A stretch of DNA of 64,000 nucleotides, from the NCBI RefSeq assembly GCF_001514235.1, contig NZ_KQ948941.1, positions 29,777 to 93,776 of the forward strand. The letters are read 5' to 3'. Numbering within the stretch: position 1 is the first letter of the stretch; each line of letters starts with the position of its first letter. The notes beneath the pieces are model-generated. The model searched no databases. It had not been told where the DNA came from and saw nothing but the letters and a program-made list of their open reading frames with translations. Positions 26,561 through 35,144 of the stretch are shown here, piece by piece. The translations under genes were made by a program, and so were the position numbers. This DNA is from Streptomyces caeruleatus. GTDB taxonomy: Bacteria; Actinomycetota; Actinomycetes; Streptomycetales; Streptomycetaceae.

Positions 26561-29115
26561 GCCTCCACCTCCTCGGGGGCCTCGGACGCGAGGGTCGCCG
26601 GGCCGATGCGGACGAGTGAGCCGGGCAGCGCCCCGGTGTCGGAGGCGACGCCGCGGCCCACGGAGTTCAGCGGGAGCCACACCACCCGGTCGGGCATCTC
26701 CGTGATCTGCAGCGGGAGTTCGACGACTCCGGCCGGACCGCTCACGGCGAGTACGTCGCCGTTCTTCACCCCGGCCTCGGCCGCCGTGGCGGCCGACACG
26801 CGCGCGTGGGCGGCGTGCCGGGTGCCGGCGAGCGCCTCGTCGCCCTGTTGGAGGAGGCCCTGGTCGAGCAGCAGCCGGTGCCCGGCCAGCACGGCCTCAC
26901 CGGCGGCCGGTCGCGGCAACTGGGCAGACGAAAGGGGCCAGGCGGAGCCTGTCGTTGAGGGGTGGTGGTCGGGCGACGGGCGGGCCTCCAGCGGTTCGGT
27001 GGCCCGCGGTCCGTCCCATGGTCCGAGCCGGTCGATCTCCGCGCGCGTGGTGCGCAGATCCGGCAGGCCCAGGTGTACGTCCATGGCGTCGGCCAGCATC
27101 TGGAGCACCCGCCCGTCGGTCGGGGCCAGACGGCGGGTCATCTGGTCGGGCTTGAGCGCGGCCTCGAAGAAGCGCACCCGGCCCTCCCAGTTGAGGAAGG
27201 TGCCGGCCTTCTCGGCGACCGCGGCAACCGGCAGCACGACATCGGCGAGCTCGGTCACCTCACCGGGTCGCAGCTCCAGCGAGACCACGAAACCGACCTC
27301 GGCGAGCGCCACGCGCGCGCGTGCCGGGTCGGGCAGGTCGGCGACCTCTACGCCCGCGACCAGCAGCGCCTGGAGCTCGCCGGTCGCGGCGGCCTCGACG
27401 ATCTGGCCGGTGTCGCGGCCGTAACGGTGCGGGAGATCGGCCAGACCCCAGACGGCGGCGACCTCCTCACGCGCGCGTGGGTCGGTCGCGGGACGTCCGC
27501 CGGGCAGCAGCGACGGCAGCGCGCCCGCCTCGACGGCACCGCGCTCCCCGGCCCGGCGCGGGATCCACACCAGTTCGGCGCCGGTCGCGGTCGCGGCCCG
27601 TACGGCGGCGGTGAGCCCGCCCGCCACTGCGGCCAGCCGCTCACCGACGACGATCACCGCGCCCTCGGTGCGCAGTGCCTCGGACGCCTTTGATCCGGCC
27701 TCGTCCAGGCCGACCCCGCTGGCGAGCGCGTCCAGCCACTCGGTCTCGGTGCCGGGAGCGGCGGGCAGCAGCATGCCGCCGGCCTTCTCCAGACCGCGCG
27801 TGGAGTGCGTGGCCAGCGCGAACACCTTCTGGCCGTGCTTGCGCCAGGCCTTGCGCAGCCGCAGGAAGATGCCGGGCGCCTCCTCCTCGGCCTCGAACCC
27901 GGCCAGCAGGACGGCCGGCGCCTTCTCGACGGAGGCGTACGTGGCGCCCGTACCGTCGAGGTCACGGCCGTGCCCGGCGACCCGCGCGGCGAGGAAGTCG
28001 GCCTCCTCGCCGCTGTGCACGCGCGCGCGGAAGTCGATGTCGTTCGTGTCGAGCGCCACGCGCGCGAACTTGCTGTACGCGTAGGCGTCCTCGATGGTGA
28101 GCCGACCGCCGGTCAGGACACCGGTGCGGCCGCGTGAGGCGAGCAGCCCCTGGGCCGCGATCTGGAGCGCCTCCGGCCAGGAGGCGGGTTCGAGGTCGCC
28201 CTCGGCGTTGCGCACCAGAGGCGTCTGAAGCCGGTCACGCTGCTGCGCGTACCGGAACCCGAACCGCCCCTTGTCGCAGATCCACTCCTCGTTGACCTCG
28301 GGGTCGTTGGCCGCCAGGCGTCGCATGACCTTGCCGCGCCGGTGGTCGGTGCGCGTGGCGCAGCCGCCGGAGCAGTGCTCGCACACCGACGGCGAGGAGA
28401 CGAGGTCGAAGGGGCGGGAACGGAACCGGTACGCCGCCGAGGTCAGCGCGCCGACCGGGCAGATCTGGATGGTGTTCCCGGAGAAGTACGACTCGAACGG
28501 GTCGCCCTCACCGGTGCCGACCTGCTGGAGCGCGCCACGCTCGACCAGCTCGATCATCGGGTCACCCGCGACCTGGTTGGAGAACCGGGTGCAGCGGGCG
28601 CACAGCACGCAGCGCTCGCGGTCGAGCAGCACCTGCGTGGAGATCGGTACGGGCTTCTCGTACGTCCGCTTCCTGCCCTCGAAGCGGGACTCGGCGTGTC
28701 CGTGCGACATGGCCTGGTTCTGCAGCGGGCACTCGCCGCCCTTGTCGCAGACCGGGCAGTCCAGCGGGTGGTTGATGAGCAGGAGCTCCATCACACCCTT
28801 CTGGGCCTTCTCGGCGACCGGCGAGGTGAGGTGCGTCTTGACGACCATGCCGTCCGTGCACGTGATCGTGCAGGACGCCATCGGCTTGCGCTGGCCCTCG
28901 ACCTCGACGATGCACTGGCGGCAGGCGCCGGCCGGGTCGAGGAGGGGGTGGTCGCAGAAGCGGGGGATCTCGATGCCGAGTTCCTCGGCGGCCCGGATGA
29001 CCAGGGTGCCCTTGGGCACGCTGATCTCGGCGCCGTCGATGGTCAGCGTCACGAGATCTTCCGGCGGGACCGCCGCCTCTCCCCCTCCGGAGGGAGCGCT
29101 GGTGGTCACAGTCAT
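26557..29115 (-). CDS. nuoG: NADH-quinone oxidoreductase subunit G
   Basis: A large iron-sulfur subunit, 852 residues from ATG 29115 (MTVTTSAPSGGG). N-terminal 2Fe-2S domain (FCDHPLLDPAGACRQCIVEV and a later C pair), His-Cys motif (HPLDCPVCDKGGECPLQ), two 4Fe-4S clusters (CVLCARCTRFSN, ICPVGAL), then the extra N7 cluster (CEHCSGGC and ICDKGRF), present in bacteria with the longer G subunit. The rest is the degenerate molybdopterin oxidoreductase-like domain and a C-terminal beta domain. The region encoding residues 350-650 is rich in short alternating cg runs (for example near 27310 and 27470) but has no frame break. It overlaps nuoF and nuoH by 4 bp each. Confidence 0.96.
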   Translation of the reverse strand: MTVTTSAPSGGGEAAVPPEDLVTLTIDGAEISVPKGTLVIRAAEELGIEIPRFCDHPLLDPAGACRQCIVEVEGQRKPMASCTITCTDGMVVKTHLTSPVAEKAQKGVMELLLINHPLDCPVCDKGGECPLQNQAMSHGHAESRFEGRKRTYEKPVPISTQVLLDRERCVLCARCTRFSNQVAGDPMIELVERGALQQVGTGEGDPFESYFSGNTIQICPVGALTSAAYRFRSRPFDLVSSPSVCEHCSGGCATRTDHRRGKVMRRLAANDPEVNEEWICDKGRFGFRYAQQRDRLQTPLVRNAEGDLEPASWPEALQIAAQGLLASRGRTGVLTGGRLTIEDAYAYSKFARVALDTNDIDFRARVHSGEEADFLAARVAGHGRDLDGTGATYASVEKAPAVLLAGFEAEEEAPGIFLRLRKAWRKHGQKVFALATHSTRGLEKAGGMLLPAAPGTETEWLDALASGVGLDEAGSKASEALRTEGAVIVVGERLAAVAGGLTAAVRAATATGAELVWIPRRAGERGAVEAGALPSLLPGGRPATDPRAREEVAAVWGLADLPHRYGRDTGQIVEAAATGELQALLVAGVEVADLPDPARARVALAEVGFVVSLELRPGEVTELADVVLPVAAVAEKAGTFLNWEGRVRFFEAALKPDQMTRRLAPTDGRVLQMLADAMDVHLGLPDLRTTRAEIDRLGPWDGPRATEPLEARPSPDHHPSTTGSAWPLSSAQLPRPAAGEAVLAGHRLLLDQGLLQQGDEALAGTRHAAHARVSAATAAEAGVKNGDVLAVSGPAGVVELPLQITEMPDRVVWLPLNSVGRGVASDTGALPGSLVRIGPATLASEAPEEVEA

Positions 29116-30464
29116 GCGTTCACCTCCGTGCGGTGGTCGGCCCAGACCGTCGACTTGGCCGGGTCGAAGGGGCAGCCGCGGCCCGTGATGTGCTGCTCGT
29201 ACTCCTCGCGGAAGTACTTCAGCGAGGAGAAGATCGGCGAGGCGGCACCGTCGCCGAGGGCGCAGAAGGACTTGCCGTTGATGTTGTCGGCGATGTCGTT
29301 GAGCTTGTCGAGGTCGGACATGACGCCCTTGCCGGCCTCGATGTCGCGCAGCAACTGCACGAGCCAGTACGTGCCTTCGCGGCAGGGCGTGCACTTGCCG
29401 CAGGACTCGTGGGCGTAGAACTCGGTCCAGCGGGTGACGGCACGCACGACGCAGGTCGTCTCGTCGAAGCACTGCAGCGCTTTCGTGCCGAGCATGGAAC
29501 CCGCGGCGCCCACTCCTTCGTAGTCAAGAGGGACGTCGAGGTGCTCGTCGGTGAACATCGGCGTCGAGGAGCCGCCCGGCGTCCAGAACTTCAGGCGATG
29601 GCCGGGGCGCATCCCGCCGCTCATCTCCAGGAGCTGGCGGAGTGTGATGCCGAGCGGAGCCTCGTACTGGCCGGGATTGGTGACATGGCCGCTGAGCGAG
29701 TAGAGCGTGAAGCCCGGGGACTTCTCGCTGCCCATCGACCGGAACCATTCTTTGCCCCGATGCAGGATCGCGGGAACCGACGCGATCGACTCGACGTTGT
29801 TCACAACAGTGGGGCAGGCGTAGAGACCTGCCACCGCAGGGAAGGGGGGACGCAGCCGCGGTTGACCACGGCGGCCTTCGAGCGAGTCGAGCAGCGCGGT
29901 CTCCTCACCGCAGATGTACGCCCCGGCGCCGGCGTGCACGGTGAGTTCGAGGTCGAGTCCGCTGCCCAGGACGTTCTCGCCGAGGTAGCCCGCCGCGTAG
30001 GCCTCGCGCACGGCCTCGTGCAACCGCCGCAATACGGGGACGACTTCACCACGCAGATAGATGAAGGCATGCGAAGACCTGATGGCGTAACACGCGATGA
30101 CGATGCCCTCGATGAGGCTGTGCGGGTTCGCGAAGAGGAGCGGGATGTCCTTACAGGTCCCGGGCTCCGATTCGTCGGCGTTGACAACTAGATAGTGCGG
30201 TTTTCCATCACCCTGGGGAATGAACTGCCATTTCATTCCCGTCGGGAATCCCGCGCCACCGCGCCCGCGCAGACCGGAGTCCTTGACGTACGCGATCAGG
30301 TCGTCCGGCGACATGGCGAGCGCCTTGCGCAGACCCTCGTACCCTTCGTGCCTTCGGTAGACGTCCAGCGTCCAGGACCTGTCCTCGTCCCAGAAGGCCG
30401 ACAGCACGGGTGCGAGCAGCTTCTCGGGGCTGTTTTCCTTCAGCTCTGGTGCCAACGTCATCAC
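29112..30464 (-). CDS. nuoF: NADH-quinone oxidoreductase subunit F (NADH, FMN)
   Basis: The NADH-oxidising flavoprotein of complex I, 450 residues. FMN/NADH site GLRGRGGAGFPTGMKW (about residue 66), NADH-binding GAGAYICGEETALLDSLEG, and the N3 4Fe-4S motif ESCGKCTPCREGTYW (about residue 355). GTG 30464 and ATG 30461 are both possible starts (GTGATG); the GTG keeps the 4-bp GTGA overlap with the nuoE stop seen elsewhere in the operon. Intact and of normal length. Confidence 0.96.
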   Translation of the reverse strand: MMTLAPELKENSPEKLLAPVLSAFWDEDRSWTLDVYRRHEGYEGLRKALAMSPDDLIAYVKDSGLRGRGGAGFPTGMKWQFIPQGDGKPHYLVVNADESEPGTCKDIPLLFANPHSLIEGIVIACYAIRSSHAFIYLRGEVVPVLRRLHEAVREAYAAGYLGENVLGSGLDLELTVHAGAGAYICGEETALLDSLEGRRGQPRLRPPFPAVAGLYACPTVVNNVESIASVPAILHRGKEWFRSMGSEKSPGFTLYSLSGHVTNPGQYEAPLGITLRQLLEMSGGMRPGHRLKFWTPGGSSTPMFTDEHLDVPLDYEGVGAAGSMLGTKALQCFDETTCVVRAVTRWTEFYAHESCGKCTPCREGTYWLVQLLRDIEAGKGVMSDLDKLNDIADNINGKSFCALGDGAASPIFSSLKYFREEYEQHITGRGCPFDPAKSTVWADHRTEVNA

Positions 30465-31333
30465 TCCCCCTCCTCGGCGACAGGCCCTGCCGGGTGGGCT
30501 GGGTCGGACGCGGACGATTCCTGCGGCGCGTCGTGCGAGCTGAGGTGTTCAGCCGGCGACGGTTCGTGCACTGTCTTGCCCTGCGGCTCGTCGTGCGGGC
30601 CGCCGTCCCGCGGATGGACCACGCGCGCGGGTGCGGCCTCTCCCCTGGCCAGGCGGAGGCCCACCAGCGACGCCGGTCCCGCACTGCCGCTCTCCTCGAC
30701 GGCCCCGGGCCGCTCGTCGGGGAAGCCGGCCAGGATGCGCGCGGTCTCCTTGAAGGTGCACAACCGCGCCCCGCGCGTCGGCTCGACGGGCCGTCCCGCC
30801 CGGAGGTCGTCGACGAGGCGCTTGGCGCTGGCCGGGTTCTGGTTGTCGAAGAACTCCCAGTTGACCATCACGACCGGCGCGAAGTCGCAGGCCGCGTTGC
30901 ACTCGATGTGCTCCAGGGTGACCTTGCCGTCGTCGGTGGTCTCGCCGTTGCCGACGCCCAGGTGCTCCTGGAGCTCCTCGAAGATCGCGTCGCCGCCCAT
31001 CACCGCACACAGGGTGTTGGTGCAGACGCCCACCTGGTAGTCGCCGCTCGGCCTGCGCCGGTACATCGTGTAGAAGGTGGCCACCGCGGTGACCTCGGCC
31101 GTGGTCAGGCCGAGCACGTCCGCACAGAACTGCATCCCGGTGCGCGTGACATGCCCCTCCTCCGACTGCACCAGGTGCAGCAACGGCAGGAGGGCCGACC
31201 GGGAGTCCGGGTAGCGGGCGATGACCTCGCGCGCGTCGCGCTCGAGCCGTTCCCGAACGTCGTCCGGGTACGCGGGCGCGGGCAGTTCGGGCATGCCCAG
31301 GCTGACGCCCCGCTCGGAAGAAGAGGTGGTCAC
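30461..31333 (-). CDS. nuoE: NADH-quinone oxidoreductase subunit E (2Fe-2S)
   Basis: A thioredoxin-fold 2Fe-2S subunit carrying N1a, 290 residues from GTG 31333, which overlaps the nuoD stop by 4 bp. Ligands: GVCTNTLCAVMGG (C-x4-C) and ECNAACDFAPV (C-x3-C), about residues 100-145. The core ends near residue 200; the remaining 90 residues are a disordered Pro/His/Ala-rich tail (EPSPAEHLSSHDAPQ), an extension relative to E. coli NuoE (166 residues). Confidence 0.96.
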   Translation of the reverse strand: MTTSSSERGVSLGMPELPAPAYPDDVRERLERDAREVIARYPDSRSALLPLLHLVQSEEGHVTRTGMQFCADVLGLTTAEVTAVATFYTMYRRRPSGDYQVGVCTNTLCAVMGGDAIFEELQEHLGVGNGETTDDGKVTLEHIECNAACDFAPVVMVNWEFFDNQNPASAKRLVDDLRAGRPVEPTRGARLCTFKETARILAGFPDERPGAVEESGSAGPASLVGLRLARGEAAPARVVHPRDGGPHDEPQGKTVHEPSPAEHLSSHDAPQESSASDPAHPAGPVAEEGE

Positions 31334-32709
31334 CGGTCGACGCCTCCCATCACGGGGTCGATGGACGCGACGGCGACGATGACGTCGGCGACCTGGCCGC
31401 CCTCGCACATCGCCGCCATGGCCTGCAGGTTGGTGAAGGACGGGTCGCGGAAGTGGACCCGGAAGGGGCGGGTGCCGCCGTCGGACACGGCGTGCACCCC
31501 GAGCTCGCCCTTGGGCGACTCGACGGCGACGTACGCCTGTCCCGGCGGGACGCGGAAGCCCTCGGTGACCAGCTTGAAGTGGTGGATCAGGGCCTCCATG
31601 GAGGTGCCCATGATCTTCTTGATGTGGTCGAGGGAGTTGCCGAGCCCGTCCGGGCCCAGGGCGAGCTGGGCGGGCCAGGCGATCTTCTTGTCGGCGACCA
31701 TGACCGGGCCGGGCTGAAGCCGGTCCAGGCACTGCTCGACGATCCCGAGCGACTGCCGCATCTCTTCCAGACGGATCAGGAAGCGCCCGTAGGAGTCGCA
31801 GGTGTCGGCGGTCGGGACCTCGAAGTCGTAGGTCTCGTAGTCGCAGTACGGCTGCGCCTTGCGCAGGTCGTGCGGCAGGCCGGTGGAGCGCAGGATCGGG
31901 CCGGTGGCGCCGAGGGCCATGCAGCCGGCCAGGTCGAGATAGCCGACGTCCTGCATACGGGCCTTGAAGATGGGGTTCCCGGTGGCGAGCTTGTCGTACT
32001 CCGGGAGGTTCTTCTTCATCTTCTTCACGAACTCGCGGATCTGGTCCACCGCGCCGGGCGGCAGGTCCTGGGCGAGTCCGCCGGGGCGGATGTACGCGTG
32101 GTTCATCCTGAGCCCCGTGATGAGCTCGTAGATGTCGAGAATCATTTCACGATCACGGAATCCGTAGATCATGATCGTGGTGGCGCCGAGTTCCATGCCG
32201 CCGGTGGCGATGCACACCAGGTGGGAGGAGAGCCGGTTCAGCTCCATCAGGAGCACCCGGATGATCTTGGCGCGCTCGGTGATCTCGTCCTCGATGCCGA
32301 GGAGTTTCTCGACGGCGAGACAGTAGGCCGTCTCGTTGAAGAAGGACGTCAGGTAGTCCATGCGCGTCACGAACGTGGTGCCCTGCGTCCAGGTCCGGTA
32401 CTCGAGGTTCTTCTCGATGCCGGTGTGGAGATAGCCGATGCCGCAGCGGGCCTCGGTGACCGTCTCGCCGTCGATCTCCAGGATGAGGCGGAGCACTCCG
32501 TGGGTGGAGGGGTGCTGCGGGCCCATGTTGAGGACGATGCGCTCGTCGTCGGCGCGGGCCGCCGCCTGGACGACCTCGTCCCAGTCGCCACCGGTGACCG
32601 TATATACGGTGCCCTCGGTGGTCTCACGAGAAAGACTCTGCGTCCCGGAGGGACCCGATGAGGGGTGGTGGCCGGGTGACGGGTGGGCGGATGCTGACTG
32701 CGTGCTCAC
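31330..32709 (-). CDS. nuoD: NADH-quinone oxidoreductase subunit D
   Basis: The 49-kDa-type subunit at the quinone-binding site, 459 residues from GTG 32709, overlapping the nuoC stop by 4 bp. A disordered leader (about 35 residues, HPSPGHHPSSGPSG) precedes the core. NMGPQHPSTHGVLRLIL carries the quinone-binding His pair; LHTGIEKNLEYRTW and PRGELGVH-like SPKGELGVHAVSDG follow, and it ends FRDPSFTNLQAM ... IDPVMGGVDR. NuoC and NuoD are separate genes here, unlike the fused form in E. coli. Confidence 0.96.
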   Translation of the reverse strand: MSTQSASAHPSPGHHPSSGPSGTQSLSRETTEGTVYTVTGGDWDEVVQAAARADDERIVLNMGPQHPSTHGVLRLILEIDGETVTEARCGIGYLHTGIEKNLEYRTWTQGTTFVTRMDYLTSFFNETAYCLAVEKLLGIEDEITERAKIIRVLLMELNRLSSHLVCIATGGMELGATTIMIYGFRDREMILDIYELITGLRMNHAYIRPGGLAQDLPPGAVDQIREFVKKMKKNLPEYDKLATGNPIFKARMQDVGYLDLAGCMALGATGPILRSTGLPHDLRKAQPYCDYETYDFEVPTADTCDSYGRFLIRLEEMRQSLGIVEQCLDRLQPGPVMVADKKIAWPAQLALGPDGLGNSLDHIKKIMGTSMEALIHHFKLVTEGFRVPPGQAYVAVESPKGELGVHAVSDGGTRPFRVHFRDPSFTNLQAMAAMCEGGQVADVIVAVASIDPVMGGVDR

Positions 32710-33476
32710 GAGTACGACCTCCGCTGGTCCGGAGCCGGGATCTGGGCGCCCTTGTACTCGACGGGGATGCCGCCGAGGGGGTAGTCCTTGCGCTGCGGGT
32801 GGCCCTGCCAGTCGTCCGGCATCATGATCCGCGTCAGGGCGGGGTGACCGTCGAAGACGATGCCGAAGAAGTCGTACGTCTCGCGCTCGTGCCAGTCGTT
32901 CGTCGGGTACACGGAGACGAGCGACGGGATGTGCGGGTCGCTGTCGGGGGCGCTGACTTCGAGGCGGATCAGCCGGTTGTGGGTGATCGAGCGCAGGTGG
33001 TAGACGGCGTGCAGCTCGCGGCCCTTGTCGGTGAGGTAGTGGACGCCGCTGACGCCGGTGCACAGTTCGAAGCGCAGGGCCGGGTCGTCGCGCAGGGTGC
33101 GGGCGACGCGGAGCAGGTGCTCGCGTTCGATGTGGAAGGTGAGTTCACCGCGGTCGACGACCGTCTTCTCGATGGCGTTGCCGGGCAGGAGTCCCTGTTC
33201 CTCCAGCGCGCCCTCGAGTTCGTCGGCGACCTCGTCGAACCAGCCTCCGTAGGGGCGACTCGCCGGGCCCGGGAGCCGGACCGAGCGGACCAGGCCGCCG
33301 TACCCGGAGGTGTCCCCGCCGTTGTTGGCGCCGAACATGCCGCGCTGGACGCGGATCTCCTCGCCGCCCTGGCCGCGCTGGCCGGGGAGGTTGGAGGCGG
33401 AGAGGTCCTTCTCGGGGTTGACCCCGTTCGACCCGTTCACCCCGTTGGTGCCGTTGGTGCCGTTCGCGTCGCTCAC
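32706..33476 (-). CDS. nuoC: NADH-quinone oxidoreductase subunit C
   Basis: The 30-kDa-type subunit of the peripheral arm, 256 residues from GTG 33476 (4-bp overlap with nuoB). The first 20 residues are a low-complexity Asn-Gly-Thr tract encoded by a 9-bp repeat. The core includes HNRLIRLEV, SLVSVYPTNDWHERETYDFFGI (family signature) and HPALTRIMMPDDWQGHPQRKDYPLGG. The leader is longer than in most NuoC proteins. Confidence 0.95.
   Translation of the reverse strand: MSDANGTNGTNGVNGSNGVNPEKDLSASNLPGQRGQGGEEIRVQRGMFGANNGGDTSGYGGLVRSVRLPGPASRPYGGWFDEVADELEGALEEQGLLPGNAIEKTVVDRGELTFHIEREHLLRVARTLRDDPALRFELCTGVSGVHYLTDKGRELHAVYHLRSITHNRLIRLEVSAPDSDPHIPSLVSVYPTNDWHERETYDFFGIVFDGHPALTRIMMPDDWQGHPQRKDYPLGGIPVEYKGAQIPAPDQRRSYS
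33424..33468 (-). repeat. 9-bp tandem repeat encoding the NuoC N-terminus
   Basis: Five 9-mers of the type ccgttggtg/ccgttcacc, read on the minus strand, encode the NGTNGTNGVNGSNG leader of NuoC. Two adjacent copies are identical. The repeat lies in the only poorly conserved part of the gene. Confidence 0.8.
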
Positions 33477-34027
33477 CGCAGCAGCCCCTTCATCTCGATC
33501 GTGGGCAGGGCCTTGAGCGCCGCTTCCTCCGCCTCACGGGCCGCTTCTTCGGCGTTCACGCCGAGCTTGGAGGACTGGATCTTCTGGTGGAGCTTGAGAA
33601 TGGCGTCCATCAGCATCTCGGGCCGCGGCGGGCAGCCGGGGAGATAGATGTCGACCGGGACGATGTGGTCGACGCCCTGCACGATCGCGTAGTTGTTGAA
33701 CATGCCGCCCGAGGAGGCGCAGACCCCCATGGAGATCACCCACTTGGGGTTCGGCATCTGGTCGTAGACCTGCCGGAGCACCGGCGCCATCTTCTGGCTG
33801 ACCCGGCCGGCGACGATCATCAGGTCGGCCTGGCGCGGCGAGCCGCGGAAGACCTCCATGCCGAAGCGCGCCAGGTCGTAACGGCCGGCGCCGGTCGTCA
33901 TCATCTCGATGGCGCAGCACGCGAGGCCGAAGGTGGCCGGGAAGACGGACGCCTTGCGCACCCAGCCCGCGGCCTGCTCGACGGTGGTCAGCAGGAATCC
34001 GCTCGGCAGCTTTTCTTCGAGTCCCAT
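33473..34027 (-). CDS. nuoB: NADH-quinone oxidoreductase subunit B (N2 cluster)
   Basis: Holds the terminal 4Fe-4S cluster N2, 184 residues. Ligands: FGLACCAIEMM (adjacent Cys pair), MGVCASSGGMF and YLPGCPPRPE, all present. RYDLARFGMEVFRGSPRQ is the conserved neighbouring helix and loop. ATG start at 34027, 14 bp after nuoA. Confidence 0.97.
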   Translation of the reverse strand: MGLEEKLPSGFLLTTVEQAAGWVRKASVFPATFGLACCAIEMMTTGAGRYDLARFGMEVFRGSPRQADLMIVAGRVSQKMAPVLRQVYDQMPNPKWVISMGVCASSGGMFNNYAIVQGVDHIVPVDIYLPGCPPRPEMLMDAILKLHQKIQSSKLGVNAEEAAREAEEAALKALPTIEMKGLLR

Positions 34028-34041
34028 GAGTTAAAGGCCCC

Positions 34042-34401
34042 TCAGTCCCATTCCAGGCCGCCGCGCCGCCATACGTACGCGTACGCGACGAAGACGGTGA
34101 GCACGAAGAGCAGCATCTCCACGAGCCCGAAAATCCCCAGGGAGTCGAAGGTGACGGCCCAGGGGTAGAGGAAGACGATCTCGATATCGAAGATGATGAA
34201 GAGCATCGCCGTCAGGTAGTACTTGATCGGGAAGCGCCCGCCTCCGGCCGGCGTGGGGGTCGGCTCGATGCCGCACTCATAGGCCTCGAGCTTGGCCCGG
34301 TTGTACCGCTTCGGACCGATCAGCGTGGCCATGACCACGGAGAAGATCGCAAAGCCTGCCCCGAGGGCTCCCAGTACGAGGATGGGCGCATACGCGTTCA
34401 C
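34042..34401 (-). CDS. nuoA: NADH-quinone oxidoreductase subunit A
   Basis: A three-helix membrane subunit and first gene of the operon, 119 residues, GTG start at 34401 (MNAYAPILVLGALG). YECGIEPTPTPAGG carries the conserved loop Cys-Gly-Glu near the quinone tunnel, and LFIIFDIEIVFLYPW is the signature second helix. A Rex-type operator lies 107 bp upstream of the start. Confidence 0.97.
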   Translation of the reverse strand: MNAYAPILVLGALGAGFAIFSVVMATLIGPKRYNRAKLEAYECGIEPTPTPAGGGRFPIKYYLTAMLFIIFDIEIVFLYPWAVTFDSLGIFGLVEMLLFVLTVFVAYAYVWRRGGLEWD

Positions 34402-34507
34402 CGCTCCTCGCTCCTCTCAGTCGGCACTGACTGCTGGCGGTTGCACTGGGCTCACAGCCGCCTCACCGATCCCACGAGCCCCGCTCGTCCCGGCGAAGAT
34501 CGAGAAC

Positions 34508-34525
34508 ATGTGAAGCAGGTCACAA
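34508..34525. promoter_or_regulatory. candidate Rex operator upstream of nuoA
   Basis: ATGTGAAGCAGGTCACAA matches the Rex consensus TTGTGAANNNNTTCACAA at 7 of 8 positions in the left half-site and 7 of 8 in the right. The core TGTGA-N6-TCACA is fully symmetric. Rex (NADH/NAD+-sensing repressor) is known to control nuo and cyd genes in Streptomyces. The same core also fits the Crp consensus, so Crp is an alternative. Confidence 0.7.
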
Positions 34526-34554
34526 GCCCAACTGCCTCGCATCTTATGCCCGCC

Positions 34555-34599
34555 GCTCTGTGATCTGCGACACGGGGTATTGTACAAGCTTTGTGATCT
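34555..34599. promoter_or_regulatory. paired direct repeat gct(c/t)tgtgatct in the nuo promoter region
   Basis: Two 12-mers, gctctgtgatct at 34555 and gctttgtgatct at 34588, are 33 bp apart (about three helical turns), upstream of the Rex-like site relative to nuoA. Between them is ttgtaca, whose complement offers TACAAT as a leftward -10. They may be activator sites; no regulator is assigned. Confidence 0.4.
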
Positions 34600-34719
34600 C
34601 CACCACCTGACGAAGGATCATGAAGCCGGATGAGCGGTGATCTTCGCACGAGAAGCGTCCGAGTGATCACCAGAGGTGACATTTTCGCTCGTCGTCGCAG
34701 CTCGGAGGGGTCGTCTCAA

Positions 34720-34772
34720 TATCAAGAGACTTCCCTTGCATGCAAATTGGCGCTGGACGGGACGTCTTGATA
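34720..34772 (+). promoter_or_regulatory. inverted-repeat structure upstream of the NlpC/P60 gene
   Basis: TATCAAGA (34720-34727) pairs with TCTTGATA (34765-34772). Inside, after a small internal loop, TCCC pairs with GGGA, and the apical part contains the perfect 10-bp palindrome TTGCATGCAA (34736-34745). The left arm is also part of gtctc-N8-gagac. This could be a double operator or the apex of a structured leader. Confidence 0.45.
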
Positions 34773-34989
34773 GAGGAGCGCGTTCACACTTCAGAGGGAG
34801 CCGGAGAGGGGGGTGTGGACGCGTGCACGCATTCACGAGCGTTGGCGGGCGCGATTCGGGCACAGGACGCGCACGGGGCCGTAACCGTTGCGTGACCTCT
34901 GCCACATGGCGAGAGGGCCATGAGAACCGGGCTTGGCCACCGGTCCCAACAAGTGGTAAGCGGTGGGCAATTCGGACTTAATGATGAAA

Positions 34990-35005
34990 GCCCGTGATCA
35001 CGGGC
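34990..35005. promoter_or_regulatory. perfect 16-bp palindrome GCCCGTGATCACGGGC
   Basis: A fully symmetrical 16-mer, 139 bp before the NlpC/P60 start. It resembles a dimer-binding operator; a contiguous hairpin would have no loop and is less likely. Regulator unknown. Confidence 0.5.
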
Positions 35006-35144
35006 GGGATACAGCGCGTCCGCAATGTCCGTTACGGCGTCAATTAAGGGCGGTCGGCCCGGAATTTGGGGCGGCGATTGAGTAACTGTGGCGCAGCACA
35101 CGTTTCTTGTAGGTATGGAGGAGCCCCTGATACCGGTTGTTCTC

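Larger units (their letters stand above)
34402..35144. other. 743-bp divergent regulatory region, nuo operon / NlpC-P60 gene
   Basis: No gene is supported. The left part should drive nuoA leftward: it holds the Rex-like site (34508-34525), a repeated gct(c/t)tgtgatct pair (34555 and 34588) and a TACAAT -10-like box on the minus strand near 34575-34580. The right part should drive the NlpC/P60 gene: it contains an inverted-repeat structure (34720-34772) with TTGCATGCAA in its loop and a perfect 16-bp palindrome (34990-35005). The length and density of symmetrical elements suggest elaborate control or a long leader. Confidence 0.6.

Noticed and set aside
34402..35144. A second ydaO riboswitch ahead of the NlpC/P60 gene
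   Set aside because: The conserved ydaO blocks (ccgaatcctgcc, gaacccgacagct) are absent from this region.
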